Made by a program: the position numbers and the translations under genes. A DNA stretch of 64,000 bases from NCBI RefSeq assembly GCF_040222815.1, contig NZ_JAVKCH010000040.1:310001-374000 (forward strand). The letters run 5' to 3'. Below, piece by piece: positions 63,991 to 64,000 of the stretch. Positions within the stretch are counted from its first letter, which is position 1; each line of letters begins with the position of its first letter. The notes beneath the pieces were generated by a model, which made no database searches, was not told the DNA's origin, and worked only from the letters and a program-made list of their open reading frames with translations. This DNA is from Imperialibacter sp040222815 (GTDB lineage: Bacteria; Bacteroidota; Bacteroidia; Cytophagales; Cyclobacteriaceae).

Positions 63991-64000
63991 TACGCCTTTT

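Overview
The window comes from a member of the Bacteroidota, most likely the order Cytophagales. The evidence is the -33/-7 promoter style (TTG plus TAnnTTTG), zinc-free forms of L36, S14 and S4, DUF5777 and SprB-repeat proteins, a Bacteroidota-style LptD, a fused DAHP synthase/chorismate mutase, and many periplasmic metallopeptidases. The species cannot be fixed from the sequence alone. I see no tRNA, rRNA or CRISPR array.

Layout. 1-8.5 kb: housekeeping and envelope genes (IscA-like, folB, DivIVA, WD40, a phosphopantetheinyl transferase, redoxin, SirB1-like, an MCC-like carboxyltransferase, MlaD, amidase). 8.6-13.1 kb: lptD and a lactate permease, followed by a 3' scrap of a malate synthase gene. 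13.5-25.5 kb: two lipoproteins (one a probable metzincin), lysS, proline dehydrogenase, the shikimate genes (DAHP synthase/chorismate mutase, aroB, aroA) and two peptidases. 25.6-28 kb: katG behind a pair of OxyR-type boxes. 28-32.7 kb: a PAS histidine kinase, then a minus-strand operon (SprB-repeat/cytochrome-like lipoprotein, YceI, DUF5777). The operon ends in a lipoprotein gene broken by two different small palindromic mobile elements. 33-39 kb: accessory stretch with a hydrolase/cyclase-like/AraC triple fusion, a candidate small RNA, a HEPN-like protein, a membrane protein, a DUF1080 lipoprotein and a cluster of hairpin repeats. 39-45 kb: M42 peptidase, propionyl-CoA carboxylase beta, Ppx/GppA, a second copy of the first small mobile element, an Ldh-family oxidoreductase, an outer-membrane protein and ftsB. 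45-64 kb: eno, carA and the full alpha-spc-S10-str ribosomal cluster, all on the minus strand, ending in fusA.

How it fits together. The 3' third is the core translation and secretion locus, with an extra terminator/promoter between rpsJ and rplC and a promoter plus hairpin between rpsN and rpsH. The middle holds metabolic genes (shikimate pathway, acyl-CoA carboxylation, proline and lactate use), oxidative defence (katG) and envelope biogenesis. The most unusual material lies between 29.3 and 43.2 kb: two non-autonomous element families whose target-site duplications allow the host gene to be rebuilt on paper, a REP-like hairpin cluster, a candidate sRNA and a three-domain regulator.
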